From contig JBEULG010000027.1 of assembly GCA_041287425.1 (NCBI GenBank), positions 1 through 64,000 of the forward strand: a stretch of DNA of 64,000 bases, given 5' to 3'. The position numbers and the translations under genes are program-made. The DNA is from JAFGSI01 sp041287425 (GTDB lineage: Bacteria > Chloroflexota > Anaerolineae > Anaerolineales > Villigracilaceae). Positions 1 to 8,482 of the stretch are shown here, in pieces (positions within the stretch are counted from its first letter, which is position 1; the number at the start of each line of letters is the position of its first letter). The notes beneath the pieces were generated by a model that made no database searches, was not told the origin of the DNA, and worked only from the letters and a program-made list of their open reading frames with translations.

Positions 1-1
1 G

Positions 2-289
2 CCGCCAGGGCTGCTCCAGATCGAGGTGCAGGACGCCGCCCGTCAGCCTATCGCCGGCATGGAAATCATCGTCAGTTGGCCGGGGGGCCAGGAACGCCTC
101 TTCACCGGCCTGAAGCCGGAACTCGGCAATGGCTACGCCGATTTCCGCATGACCCCCGGCGTCTCCTACGCGGTGCGCCTGCTGCCCGATAACGTCCCCG
201 CTGCCACCGACCTGCGCGCCCCGACCTGCACAACCGGCGAGGGAACTTCGTTCACGGGCAGCCTGCGTCTGTTGCTGCGGCAGCCCTGA
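2..289 (+). CDS. C-terminal end of a putative extracellular protein (partial)
   Basis: The frame is open from the second base of the window and ends at a TGA, leaving 95 visible residues; the start lies outside. The visible part alternates short hydrophobic strands and Gly/Asn turns (QPIAGMEIIVSWPGG, then NGYADFRM and GVSYAVRL), which resembles the Ig-like or carboxypeptidase-regulatory-like beta-sandwich modules at the ends of secreted Chloroflexota proteins. No catalytic motif is visible. It converges on the LCP gene and a hairpin separates the two. The family assignment is a guess from pattern only. Confidence 0.6.
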   Translation, partial: PPGLLQIEVQDAARQPIAGMEIIVSWPGGQERLFTGLKPELGNGYADFRMTPGVSYAVRLLPDNVPAATDLRAPTCTTGEGTSFTGSLRLLLRQP

Positions 290-301
290 GGCCCGAAAAT
301 G

Positions 302-340
302 AAACTCCCGCTGCTTGTCAGCCGGCGGGAGTTCGTTTTC
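302..340. terminator. Hairpin between convergent genes
   Basis: AACTCCCGC (303-311) pairs with GCGGGAGTT (325-333) and is followed on the plus strand by CGTTTTC. It sits between two converging stop codons, so it probably terminates both, at least the plus-strand transcript. Confidence 0.6.
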
Positions 341-1793
341 AGCGGGGCAGCGACCAGTCGAAGCCCAGCGCAACCAGCAGGTCGGCGGGCGCATTGGGGT
401 CGAAGTCAATAATCAACTGATTGGGAGTCAGCCCCATCGTACTCATCAAGTACTGGATGGTGTACGGTTTGCCCGCATGCACAATCAGCACCGTCCGGTT
501 GGGGAACAATGCCCCGTAATTTTCCTGATAGTCATACGGGTTGCCGGTTGCCACCACGTTCATGCCCTGAGCGGCGAAAAAGTTGCCGGTATCGCCTGCC
601 AGGCCGGGGGTGTAACTGCCGTTGACGAAAATCACCCGCGCCGCCTCGGCCTGCATCAACTGGGTCATATCGCCCGTCCCGGCAGCCATCGGACTGAGCG
701 CGCCGCTGCCGAAGATTTCGTCGCGCAGGACGCGGATGTCATCGGGGATGGGCTGGAAGACGCTGGCCTGCTCGCCGTTCAGCTCGACGCTGGTCAGGAT
801 GAGGGCGTCGTAGTCAATCACGCCGCGCCGGATGTTGTCGGGCGGAATCTGCTGGGCCAGGACGGCCAGCCGCAGGGCGTCATCGAGCGGCAGGTTGGTG
901 TGAATGCCGTCCGAGAGAATATTGTACATGTCGGGAGCGGCCGCGATCCAGCCGGCGAATTCGGCCGGGTCCATGACCTTGTCGCGGATGGCCATGATGA
1001 CCTGCTGCTGGCGGCGGGCGCGGTCTACGTCGCCGCCCTCGGTGTGACGCGCCCGGGCATAGGCCAGGGTCAACGAACCGTCGAGGTGGTGCCAGCCAGG
1101 TTCCAGCGTGACCGTATCCTCGGTACCGCCCATCGGGTCGATGGTGATTTCATTTTCCACGTAAACATCCACCCCGCCCAGCATACCAATCAGTTGTTCG
1201 AAGGTGTGGAAGTCAATCTGAGCATAATACTGCACCGGCACGCCCAGCAGGTTTTCGACCGTCTTCATTGCCAGGCCGGGGCCGCCGCCGGGCAGGTTGT
1301 AGGCCTCGCCCAGGGCATAGGCGGTGTTGATTCGGCCGTAGCCAAAGCCGGGGATGTTGACCCACAAGTCGCGCGGGATGGAGAGCATGCCCGCCGTCCG
1401 ACTGAGCGGATCGAGGGTGAGGACCATCATCGTATCCGAGCGGGGCGGGCCCTCCCCGCCGATGTCGCGGGCGTCCAGGCCGATGAAAAGCAGCGTCACC
1501 CGGCTGGCGCCATCCCAGGGCGGCGGCAGTTCGACCGCTGGAGGCCGGGCAGTCGGCGTCTCGGCAGGTGCAATCGGCGTCCCCTCCTCGTTGACAGCCT
1601 GCGTGCCGCCGGGCGCGGCGCCTTGCCCCGCAGTGCAAAAAGACGGCGGCACGCCGGGCAAAGAGGTCAACCGCCAGCAGGCGACGAAGTTGCGCAGAAA
1701 AATGAGCAGGGCAATGGCCAGAATCAATCCCACGCCCCAGGTGATGTACTGACCGATGGTAGGGGATTGGAACTTGAAGCGCTTCAAAGCCAT
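339..1793 (-). CDS. LytR-CpsA-Psr (LCP) family phosphotransferase
   Basis: LCP enzymes transfer undecaprenyl-linked glycopolymers to peptidoglycan on the outer face of the membrane. The protein has 484 residues: one membrane anchor at about 17-37, a Pro/Ala-rich linker, an LCP domain from about residue 98 (LLFIGLDARD, then RSDTMMVLTLDP and SIPRDLWV with the conserved Arg/Asp set), and a C-terminal LytR_C-like domain (about 375-460). I placed the start at the ATG followed by ALKRFKF because AAAGGATG precedes it; a longer in-frame extension would run into the Trm112-like gene. It is the last gene of a minus-strand envelope run that begins at the PLD lipoprotein. Confidence 0.9.
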   Translation of the reverse strand: MALKRFKFQSPTIGQYITWGVGLILAIALLIFLRNFVACWRLTSLPGVPPSFCTAGQGAAPGGTQAVNEEGTPIAPAETPTARPPAVELPPPWDGASRVTLLFIGLDARDIGGEGPPRSDTMMVLTLDPLSRTAGMLSIPRDLWVNIPGFGYGRINTAYALGEAYNLPGGGPGLAMKTVENLLGVPVQYYAQIDFHTFEQLIGMLGGVDVYVENEITIDPMGGTEDTVTLEPGWHHLDGSLTLAYARARHTEGGDVDRARRQQQVIMAIRDKVMDPAEFAGWIAAAPDMYNILSDGIHTNLPLDDALRLAVLAQQIPPDNIRRGVIDYDALILTSVELNGEQASVFQPIPDDIRVLRDEIFGSGALSPMAAGTGDMTQLMQAEAARVIFVNGSYTPGLAGDTGNFFAAQGMNVVATGNPYDYQENYGALFPNRTVLIVHAGKPYTIQYLMSTMGLTPNQLIIDFDPNAPADLLVALGFDWSLPR

Positions 1794-1833
1794 AGAAAGT
1801 TCATCCTTTGGTGAAACCGCGTTGCTGCCAGGC

Positions 1834-2055
1834 CTATTTAACCGGCGGAGGCGGCACCGGAAGGTCGTCGATTGCGACGTTGAGCCATTTATCGCCCGTG
1901 CTGATGAGCATGACCGGGATGTCATCCACCACCGGATATTTGCGGCCACAGTCTTTGCAAATCAGCCAGGCCTGGCGGTAGAAATCCAGCAGGCCGTCCT
2001 TCTCCTGCACGCAGGCCGGACAGCGCAGAATATCTAACAAATCTTGGTCCAGCAT
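1834..2055 (-). CDS. Trm112-like small zinc-ribbon protein
   Basis: A protein of 73 residues with two metal-binding pairs, CPAC near residue 12 and CKDC near residue 34, followed by RKYPVVDDIPVML, the hallmark of the Trm112/YcaR family. Members act as small activating partners of methyltransferases or are of unknown role in bacteria. The start chosen is the ATG before LDQDLLDILRCP, preceded by AGGAG. It lies 40 nt upstream of the LCP start, so the two are probably cotranscribed. Its partner cannot be told from the sequence. Confidence 0.8.
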   Translation of the reverse strand: MLDQDLLDILRCPACVQEKDGLLDFYRQAWLICKDCGRKYPVVDDIPVMLISTGDKWLNVAIDDLPVPPPPVK

Positions 2056-2094
2056 CGTTTCTCCTATCTGCAACAGACGGCTATTTTACCACGT

Positions 2095-3993
2095 CTAGGG
2101 CTGGCAGTACCCGTGCTCGGCGGCGAAGGCCTCCGGCGCTTCCATTCCCGGCCCGTATTCGCAGACGGCCTGCCAGGCAGTGTAATGGGTGTCGATGGTA
2201 TCGCGGTACAGGACGATCCCGTCGCGGGTCACAACCCGCCGGACGGTCACATCGGCGCCCTCGGCCGGCCAGTCCACCTGACGCATCTCGTCGGGGCCGA
2301 GTTCGGGGTTCATGACGAACAGCGGCTCCGGCGGCGGAACGAGATTGCGCGGGCCGGTGGTCTCCCAGGTCACGAGGCGCCCGTCGCTGGTGGAATAGAA
2401 ATTCCAGGTCATGCTGCGCGCCTGCGGGTTGACCCACACTTCCATCAACAGCCAGTAAGGGGTATCGTTGGTAAACTTGAAATCCACCAGCGGCACGTAG
2501 ACGGTGGCATCCAGCCCGGCCAGGGAGGCGTCATAGCCGTACTGAGTCTGCTCATAGTAGTAAACCCGGTAAGCATGGGCATGCCGCTCGACGATAGGAT
2601 AGCCGCCGAAGAAAGCCGTGCGGAACAAAGTGGTGCTGACCTGACAGACGCCGCCGCCGACGCCCTTGATGGTCTGGCCGTTGTAGATGATGAGCGCCTC
2701 GGCATAGCCGCCCTCCAGGCTGATATCGCCCAACACCTCGGCCATGGAAAACGTCTCGCCCGGGCGGACGAGCAGGCCGTGGAATTGGGCCGAGGCGGTC
2801 TGGATGTTGTGAATGCGGGCCTGGCTGGAACCGCGGAAGAAGGTGGTGTGGGAGGAGACCCGTTCGGTGATGCCGAGCGACTCGCCCGTCGCCGTCTCGG
2901 TGACTTCGGGCGGGGTATAGATCAGAGCCAGCGGGATGGCATGCTGGCCCTCCAGCAAGCCGGTTTCGATGGCCGTCAGCGTCGCCTCGGCGTCCAGGGC
3001 GCGGCCCGTCACCGCCGCCTGAATCGGCTCCAACTGACGGGTGTCATCGTTGAAGATGAAGCGGGTGTTGGCCGCCTGCCGGTCAACCTGCTCGCCGATT
3101 TGGTCGAGCAGGGAGCGCAAGGCGTCTGTGTCTATACGAATAACGTATTCCATCCTCTCCGTCCCCTCGATGGGGACGCGTTCCACCCGCAGCATGGCCG
3201 CCAGGGCGGCCGGCTCCACCGTCCAGGGGCCGGGGTCGCCCGGCTGCATATCGGGGATGGCCAGAATCAGCGGCTGGCTGAGGATGCTCTCCAGGCTGGC
3301 AGCCTGTGCGGAAGCGTCCACCACGCGCGGGACTTGCTCCTCGATCACAAGCGCTACCTCGCCCTCCTGGAAGGAGCGCAGGCGGGTGGTCAGGAAGACC
3401 ATGGTGGCGTCCACGTTGAAGACCCGCCCCACCTGCCCCGGCCGATAAACGACTTGGGCGCCCTCCAGGTGCAGGTCGGCTTCGATCATGGGCTGATTGA
3501 TGAAGGGGACGATTTGCTGCAAATAGGCATGGGCGACGCGCTCGTCAATCATCACCACCGGTTCGACGGGGTAACCGGCCTGGATGGCGTTGAGAATGGC
3601 CGTCAGATTGGCGAACATACCGCGGCCGCGGCCGAGCGCGTAGGCCTCCTGAACTGTCGCCCCCAGGTCGAAGACCATCCCCAGTTGGACGGGCGTCGCC
3701 GCCCAAACCCGTTCGCCGTCCACGAACAGGACCTGGCCGGTATAAGGGTAGGAAAGAGTCTGGCTCAGCCGCAGAGCCGCCTGGTCGGGGGTCAGCCCCG
3801 AAAGGTCCACCCCGGCCACCGAAACGCCGGGGAAGATGCGGCCCGCGTAGATCAACTGGAAGAGGCCGTTGATCAAAAGGACGGCCAGCAAGAAGAGCAA
3901 GACACCGCCCAGGATGGCCGCCGCCGCCTGAGCGGGGCGCGCTTCCCGGCTGACGATTTGCCGCCTGCGGACGGGTTGGGTCACGAAGCTCAT
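2095..3993 (-). CDS. VanW family protein with YoaR-type peptidoglycan-binding domains
   Basis: A protein of 632 residues anchored by one N-terminal membrane helix (about 22-50) and otherwise extracellular. After FPGVSVAGVDLSGLTPDQAA, typical of YoaR-like putative peptidoglycan-binding (PG_binding_4) modules, comes a middle region and then the VanW domain (about 365-520) with FHGLLVRPGETFSM and GGGVCQVSTTLFRTAF. VanW is linked to vancomycin-resistance clusters, but its biochemical role is not known. The start has GAGGTGATT ahead of it. It follows the ICMT-like gene by 12 nt and shares its transcript. Confidence 0.9.
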   Translation of the reverse strand: MSFVTQPVRRRQIVSREARPAQAAAAILGGVLLFLLAVLLINGLFQLIYAGRIFPGVSVAGVDLSGLTPDQAALRLSQTLSYPYTGQVLFVDGERVWAATPVQLGMVFDLGATVQEAYALGRGRGMFANLTAILNAIQAGYPVEPVVMIDERVAHAYLQQIVPFINQPMIEADLHLEGAQVVYRPGQVGRVFNVDATMVFLTTRLRSFQEGEVALVIEEQVPRVVDASAQAASLESILSQPLILAIPDMQPGDPGPWTVEPAALAAMLRVERVPIEGTERMEYVIRIDTDALRSLLDQIGEQVDRQAANTRFIFNDDTRQLEPIQAAVTGRALDAEATLTAIETGLLEGQHAIPLALIYTPPEVTETATGESLGITERVSSHTTFFRGSSQARIHNIQTASAQFHGLLVRPGETFSMAEVLGDISLEGGYAEALIIYNGQTIKGVGGGVCQVSTTLFRTAFFGGYPIVERHAHAYRVYYYEQTQYGYDASLAGLDATVYVPLVDFKFTNDTPYWLLMEVWVNPQARSMTWNFYSTSDGRLVTWETTGPRNLVPPPEPLFVMNPELGPDEMRQVDWPAEGADVTVRRVVTRDGIVLYRDTIDTHYTAWQAVCEYGPGMEAPEAFAAEHGYCQP

Positions 3994-4005
3994 GGCCGAA
4001 TCACC

Positions 4006-4650
4006 TCATCGGTCGGAAGTATCCGGCGGGGAACTGGCGGGGCGCGGACGGCGCTTGAGGAACGGGACGAACATAGGAGTCGCCGCCCGGTAACGGAGAT
4101 ATTGCTCGCCGAACTCGGCCACGAGTTTGCGTTCTTCGAAGAACGCGCCAATCACGATGTAAATCGTCAATGCCAGGTTGAGGGCCAGCAGATTGACCGT
4201 CATCACGGGCAGCAGCCAGAGGAAAGCCAGGCCGGCGGTGTAGAGCGGATGCCGGACATGGCGGTACAGGCCGGAGACAATCAGTTCGCCGCCCCGCGCC
4301 GCCAGCGGATCGTTTCGCTGGCAGCCGCCGGTGATTTGCCTGAGGCCCAAGAATTCGGCCGGGTCGGACTGCAGGAAACCGGCCGTCAGCGCCACAAGTG
4401 CCAGCACCTGACCGGCGACCATCAGGCCGGCCCACGGCAGCGGCAGGCGGTACAGCGGCCGGTCGGGCAGCCAGATGACCAGCGCCAGCACCGGCAGGAA
4501 ACTCAGCCCGGCAAAGAGATTGTAGGCAAGACGGTAGAAGCACATGAAGCGCTCACCCAAGCGGCGCCGCGCCAGGTCTTTGGCCTGGGGCGAGGCCAGC
4601 CAGGAATGAAGCGCCCCCCAGCAAAGAACTGCCAGTATCAAGCCGGTCAT
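4006..4650 (-). CDS. NnrU/isoprenylcysteine methyltransferase-like membrane protein
   Basis: About 214 residues with five or six hydrophobic helices and the motif YRHVRHPLYTAGLAFLW near residue 125, characteristic of the ICMT/PEMT/NnrU membrane methyltransferase fold, where the R-HP-Y segment contributes to AdoMet binding. EERKLVAEFGEQYLRYR near the end is the usual second conserved block (E-x-x-L-x-x-x-F-G-x-x-Y). The ATG before TGLILAVLCWGALHS was chosen because GGACGAGAGA precedes it. It starts 22 nt after the HerA-like gene. Substrate is unknown. Confidence 0.8.
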   Translation of the reverse strand: MTGLILAVLCWGALHSWLASPQAKDLARRRLGERFMCFYRLAYNLFAGLSFLPVLALVIWLPDRPLYRLPLPWAGLMVAGQVLALVALTAGFLQSDPAEFLGLRQITGGCQRNDPLAARGGELIVSGLYRHVRHPLYTAGLAFLWLLPVMTVNLLALNLALTIYIVIGAFFEERKLVAEFGEQYLRYRAATPMFVPFLKRRPRPASSPPDTSDR

Positions 4651-4672
4651 TCTCTCGTCCGCCGAACGGCTC

Positions 4673-7219
4673 TCATTCCGTGCCAAAGGCCGGCAGTTCG
4701 AGCGTCTGCCCGCCGGCCTGGACCAGGTAATAGGGCAGCCAGGCCACGCCGAAGCGATCGAGGAAGATGTCGGTCTTCTTGGGGGCAAGGGCGATTTCGG
4801 TAATGTCGTTGACCACGTCGCCCCAATTGGCGCTGGCCTCGGCCAAAACTTGCTGGCGCTGCTGCTCGAGTAAAGCGATCTGCTGTTTGTACTGGGCAAT
4901 CGCCTGGATTGATTCTTCGACATCGGCCTTGGCCTGTTCGGTCAACCGCCGTTTGGTGAGCGAGGTGGAGAGTTTGCGGCCCACGCTGCGCCGCCCTCCT
5001 ATCAGGCTGATGACGCTCTCGGCGGCCGTGCCAATTTCTTCGACCTTGCGCTGGCTGAGTTCGGCCTGATCCATGCTCAGTTCGCGCTCCTCGCGCGCCA
5101 GGCGGTCTTGGAGCGTCTTGATTTGTTTGTCGATGGCGGCAGTGGCCTTGGCCAAAGCCTCGTCCCGCCCCTGGCGGGCGGCCTCGGCGCAGGCTTTCAT
5201 GAACTCGGCCTGGGAAACATCGGGGGTGGCATACAATCCCAGCGCTTCATTGGCGCGCACTTTCAGGCGGCTGGAGCGGTACACCCAATCGAGGAAATCC
5301 TTCTGCAAGGCAGTGAGCATCCGCGCATCGGCCAGGGGCGCTTCGAGCAGAGCGAAGCGGGCGTCGGGCGCCGGGGCAGGGTCCATGGCCGAATCGGCCG
5401 GCAGGGGACTGACGAAATCGTCCCAGCGGATGATGCCGCGCCGGTCGGGATGGGTCACCAGCACCGAGCGCTCGACTTGCGTATCAACCCCGTACTTGCG
5501 GTCGAGGAAACGCACCTGCGCGGCCGCCAGCAGCGCCGGCCGGTAGAGGACGCCCCGCATGGAGGCGTCCGGCGGCAGAGGCTGGGCCGTCGCGGCGCGG
5601 GCATAGGAAATGTTCTGGGGGAGAAAGTACTCGGCGAAGCCGCTCGGCACGGGCGGACGGGTCTGGCTGACGCTGGCCGGCGCGGCAGCCGGTGGAGGCG
5701 GCGCGGCGGCGGGCGAGGGCGTCTCTACAGCCGGGGATTCGGGCGGGACGGCCGGCAGAGGGGCGAATCCCTCGGGAAGCGCCTCGGCGGCCGGCGGCGG
5801 AACCGTCTCGACAGCCGACAGCCGGGAAACGCCCGCCAGGCGGTTCAGGGCCGGGATTTGGGCGCGGGTCAGCGGGCCGGCCAGGAAGTTCATCGCCCAG
5901 CGCGTCTGGAAGAGGAGCGGCTGCTTTTCATGGACGTTCTGCATCAGGAAGACGCGCTTGCCCAGGCCGGAAATCAGGCGGTCGAAGTCAGCGCGCTGGA
6001 GGGCGCCGGCCGCCGCCCCTTCCAGGCCGTCGAGCAGGCGCTGTTTGTCCTGGTCGGTTTGCAGTTTGCCGATGAACCAGGTGCCGGCGTTGGCCAGGCC
6101 TTTGTAATCCACGTCCACCGGGTTTTGGGTCGCCAGGATGAGGCCGAGGCCGAAGGCGCGCGCCTGTTTGAGCATGCGCAGCAGGGGCTGCTTGGAGGAC
6201 GGGTTGCGGGTCGGCGGCAGGTAGCCGTAGATTTCGTCCATGTAGAGAATGGCCCGCAAACCGGTCGCGCCCGCCTGGGTGCGCATCCAGGTCTCGACCG
6301 CCGAGAGGAGCAGGGTGACGAAGAACATGCGCTCGGCGTCGGCCAGGTGGGCCAGGGTGAAAATGGAATGCCGCGGCCGGCCATCGGCGGCGCGCAGGAA
6401 GGCCGGGATGTCGAGCGGCTGGCCGACCCGCCACAACTCGAACGATGGCGCCGCCAGGATGTTGTTCAGGCGCAAGGCCAGCGCCATGCGGTCTTTGGCC
6501 GGGAAAGCCGAATCGAGCGGGAAGGCCCCGATTTTCTCGAAGGGCGGATTTTGAATCTGCAGAATGAGTTCGGTCAAATCGAGAGAGCGATTCTGACTCC
6601 AGGCGGCCTGGAAGATATTGGCAAGCAGAATGTGTTCGCGGGAACTGAGGGGATCAATGTCATCCATGCCGGTCAGGCCGAGCAGGGCAGTGACCGTGCT
6701 GGAAATGCGCTCGGTGAGAATCTCGCGGTTGCCGGCCCAGTCCAGGCCAGGCGCTTCGAGCGAGGTGAGCACGCTGACAGGGATGCCGGCATCGGAGCCG
6801 GGAGTATAGACGGCAAATTCGGCCGCATTTTTGAGGGCCAGCAAACGCTCGCGGTCAATGCCCCATTCTTTGAGGCCGTTGCGCCAGGAGGTCGCAGCCT
6901 CCAGGGCGGCTTGTTCGACCGTCTTACCGGCCCGGCGCGCCAGGTCGGGGTCCAGCCAGGGCTGGAAGTCCTGAGGCGCCAGGTCGGGGAAGTGCAGCAA
7001 GAGATTGGTCAGGTCGCCTTTGGGGTCAATCAGGATGGCAGGGATGCCTTGCAGCGCGGCCTCTTCCAGCAGGACGATGCACAAGCCGGTCTTGCCGGAG
7101 CCGGTCATGCCGGTGACCACCGCGTGGGTGGTCAGGTCGTCGGGGTCGTAGAGCAGAGGCTGGTCGAGCAACTTGCCCTGCATATCCTGCAGGCGGCCCA
7201 GGTAGAGTTTGTCGGTCAT
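4673..7219 (-). CDS. HerA/DUF87-type P-loop ATPase with coiled-coil C-terminus
   Basis: An 848-residue ATPase of the FtsK-HerA superfamily. The Walker A motif is GMTGSGKTG (about 37-45), followed by LIDPKGDLTN, a hallmark of HerA-like DUF87/DUF853 proteins. The Walker B is LRAILYMDEIYGYLPP (about 325) and LATQNPVDVDYK gives the sensor segment. A Pro/Ala-rich linker (about 475-535) leads to a C-terminal half with a predicted coiled coil (about 670-800; ALAKATAAIDKQIKTLQDRL). HerA relatives pump DNA or protein, or act as dual-affinity translocases; the target here is not evident. The start has AGAAGGAGAAACG. Confidence 0.88.
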   Translation of the reverse strand: MTDKLYLGRLQDMQGKLLDQPLLYDPDDLTTHAVVTGMTGSGKTGLCIVLLEEAALQGIPAILIDPKGDLTNLLLHFPDLAPQDFQPWLDPDLARRAGKTVEQAALEAATSWRNGLKEWGIDRERLLALKNAAEFAVYTPGSDAGIPVSVLTSLEAPGLDWAGNREILTERISSTVTALLGLTGMDDIDPLSSREHILLANIFQAAWSQNRSLDLTELILQIQNPPFEKIGAFPLDSAFPAKDRMALALRLNNILAAPSFELWRVGQPLDIPAFLRAADGRPRHSIFTLAHLADAERMFFVTLLLSAVETWMRTQAGATGLRAILYMDEIYGYLPPTRNPSSKQPLLRMLKQARAFGLGLILATQNPVDVDYKGLANAGTWFIGKLQTDQDKQRLLDGLEGAAAGALQRADFDRLISGLGKRVFLMQNVHEKQPLLFQTRWAMNFLAGPLTRAQIPALNRLAGVSRLSAVETVPPPAAEALPEGFAPLPAVPPESPAVETPSPAAAPPPPAAAPASVSQTRPPVPSGFAEYFLPQNISYARAATAQPLPPDASMRGVLYRPALLAAAQVRFLDRKYGVDTQVERSVLVTHPDRRGIIRWDDFVSPLPADSAMDPAPAPDARFALLEAPLADARMLTALQKDFLDWVYRSSRLKVRANEALGLYATPDVSQAEFMKACAEAARQGRDEALAKATAAIDKQIKTLQDRLAREERELSMDQAELSQRKVEEIGTAAESVISLIGGRRSVGRKLSTSLTKRRLTEQAKADVEESIQAIAQYKQQIALLEQQRQQVLAEASANWGDVVNDITEIALAPKKTDIFLDRFGVAWLPYYLVQAGGQTLELPAFGTE

Positions 7220-7280
7220 ACGTTTCTCCTTCTGAGGGGCACTGGCGTAAATTTACTCGAAGTCGCTCAAAAAGACAATC

Positions 7281-8378
7281 TCAGGGTGCAGCCTGTTGGT
7301 AGACGCGCCAGAACTCGGACAGGAAAGCCGCAGCGACGGCTGCATCGTGAACGATGACCAGGTTCTCGTCATTGCGCGTCTCGGCGCTATCGGTAAAGTT
7401 ATACGAACCGAAGATGACGATGCGCTGGTCGATGATGATCACCTTGTGGTGCATCAGCCCCGAATTGCCATCCAGGTGCACGTCCAGACCCATGTTCCAG
7501 AAGACATCGTATTCGCTGCCGGTGTTCGAGGCGGCCTGGCCCTCGTCCATCACACCGTAGAGGTTGACGAAGATGGCCTGCTGGCGCATGGCTTCGCCGA
7601 TGGGGTCCGAGGTGAACGAATAGGCCATGAAATGGATGCTGCGCTGCGCTCCCTGGATGAGTTCGATGAGGCGGGCTGCCGCGCCGTCGTCGGGCGAAAA
7701 ATAGACCTCCACTTCGACGCCGTCGAGCGTCAGGCGTGGGTGGGGGGTGTCGAGGCGAGAATCGGGGCCAAAGCGGTCCTCGACGAACATCTCGTCGAAC
7801 TCGCGCTGATAATTCTCGGCCATGGCCGCCGAGCGGATGCATACCAAATTGTTGTTGTCGCGGTAGGCGCTGCCGGCCGTATAGTTCATCGAACCGGTGC
7901 AAACCTGGCTGCGGTCGAGGATGATGAACTTGTGGTGCATCAGGCCCTGCCGGCGGTCGCCCAGCACCGGAATGCCGGCCTGAATCAGGCTCTGAATCTC
8001 GGCGCTGTCCATGTTGTCGCTTTCGGTCACCACCCGTATGGCCACGCCGCGGCGATAGGCGCGCAGCAGGGCATCGCGCACGCTCCACAAGTTCAGGCTG
8101 TAGATGGCCAGGTCCACCGACAGGCGCGCCTCGTCAATGGCGGCGGCCAGCACCTCGTCCGGTCCGCCGCGATAGGAGGCGGCCGCCGGCGCGGCGGGGT
8201 CGGTGAAGTAAATCTGAATCCAGGCGGGCAGGGAGAGGCTTTCGGCCGTCGGCGGGCCGGGCTGGACGGCTGTCGCCGTCGCGGGGGCAGGAGAGTCCGA
8301 AAGGGGCGTCGCCGGCTGGCAGGCAGCCAGCAACAGGGCCAGCAAAACGAATGTGAGAATCCGGCGATCTGCGCTCAT
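7281..8378 (-). CDS. Phospholipase D-like (HKD) lipoprotein
   Basis: A lipoprotein: MSADRRILTFVLLALLLAAC gives a signal peptide with lipobox LLAAC. The mature part contains two HKD half-sites, HHKFIILDRSQVCTGSMNYT and HHKVIIIDQRIVIFGSYNFT, each with the downstream GSxN motif, so a complete two-lobed PLD active site is present. Bacterial relatives hydrolyse phosphodiesters in lipid or nucleic acid; an exported lipoprotein more likely meets lipid, cell-wall polymer or extracellular DNA. It is 365 residues long, divergent from murJ and 61 nt upstream of the HerA-like gene. Confidence 0.88.
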   Translation of the reverse strand: MSADRRILTFVLLALLLAACQPATPLSDSPAPATATAVQPGPPTAESLSLPAWIQIYFTDPAAPAAASYRGGPDEVLAAAIDEARLSVDLAIYSLNLWSVRDALLRAYRRGVAIRVVTESDNMDSAEIQSLIQAGIPVLGDRRQGLMHHKFIILDRSQVCTGSMNYTAGSAYRDNNNLVCIRSAAMAENYQREFDEMFVEDRFGPDSRLDTPHPRLTLDGVEVEVYFSPDDGAAARLIELIQGAQRSIHFMAYSFTSDPIGEAMRQQAIFVNLYGVMDEGQAASNTGSEYDVFWNMGLDVHLDGNSGLMHHKVIIIDQRIVIFGSYNFTDSAETRNDENLVIVHDAAVAAAFLSEFWRVYQQAAP

Positions 8379-8468
8379 CCCATCACCTGTCTGTTTTTTC
8401 GATTATAGCATAGCCATCCCAAGCCGCCGATGAACGCCGCGGCGATGACACCGGCGATGTTTCTGTTG

Positions 8469-8474
8469 TATAAT
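8469..8474 (+). promoter_or_regulatory. -10 box of murJ, leaderless arrangement
   Basis: TATAAT lies 8 nt before the GTG start of murJ. There is no purine-rich ribosome binding site in between (CCTTCCCC), so the transcript would begin at or within 1-2 nt of the start codon. No good -35 box is seen. Confidence 0.6.
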
Positions 8475-8482
8475 CCTTCCCC

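Noticed and set aside
2044..4803. A 919-codon plus-strand frame opposite the VanW and ICMT-like genes
   Set aside because: Antisense shadow; the composition (Gly/Arg/His-rich) has no family features, while the minus strand has three recognisable proteins with ribosome binding sites.
5108..7357. A 749-codon plus-strand frame opposite the HerA-like gene
   Set aside because: Same reason: antisense to an ATPase with intact Walker motifs.
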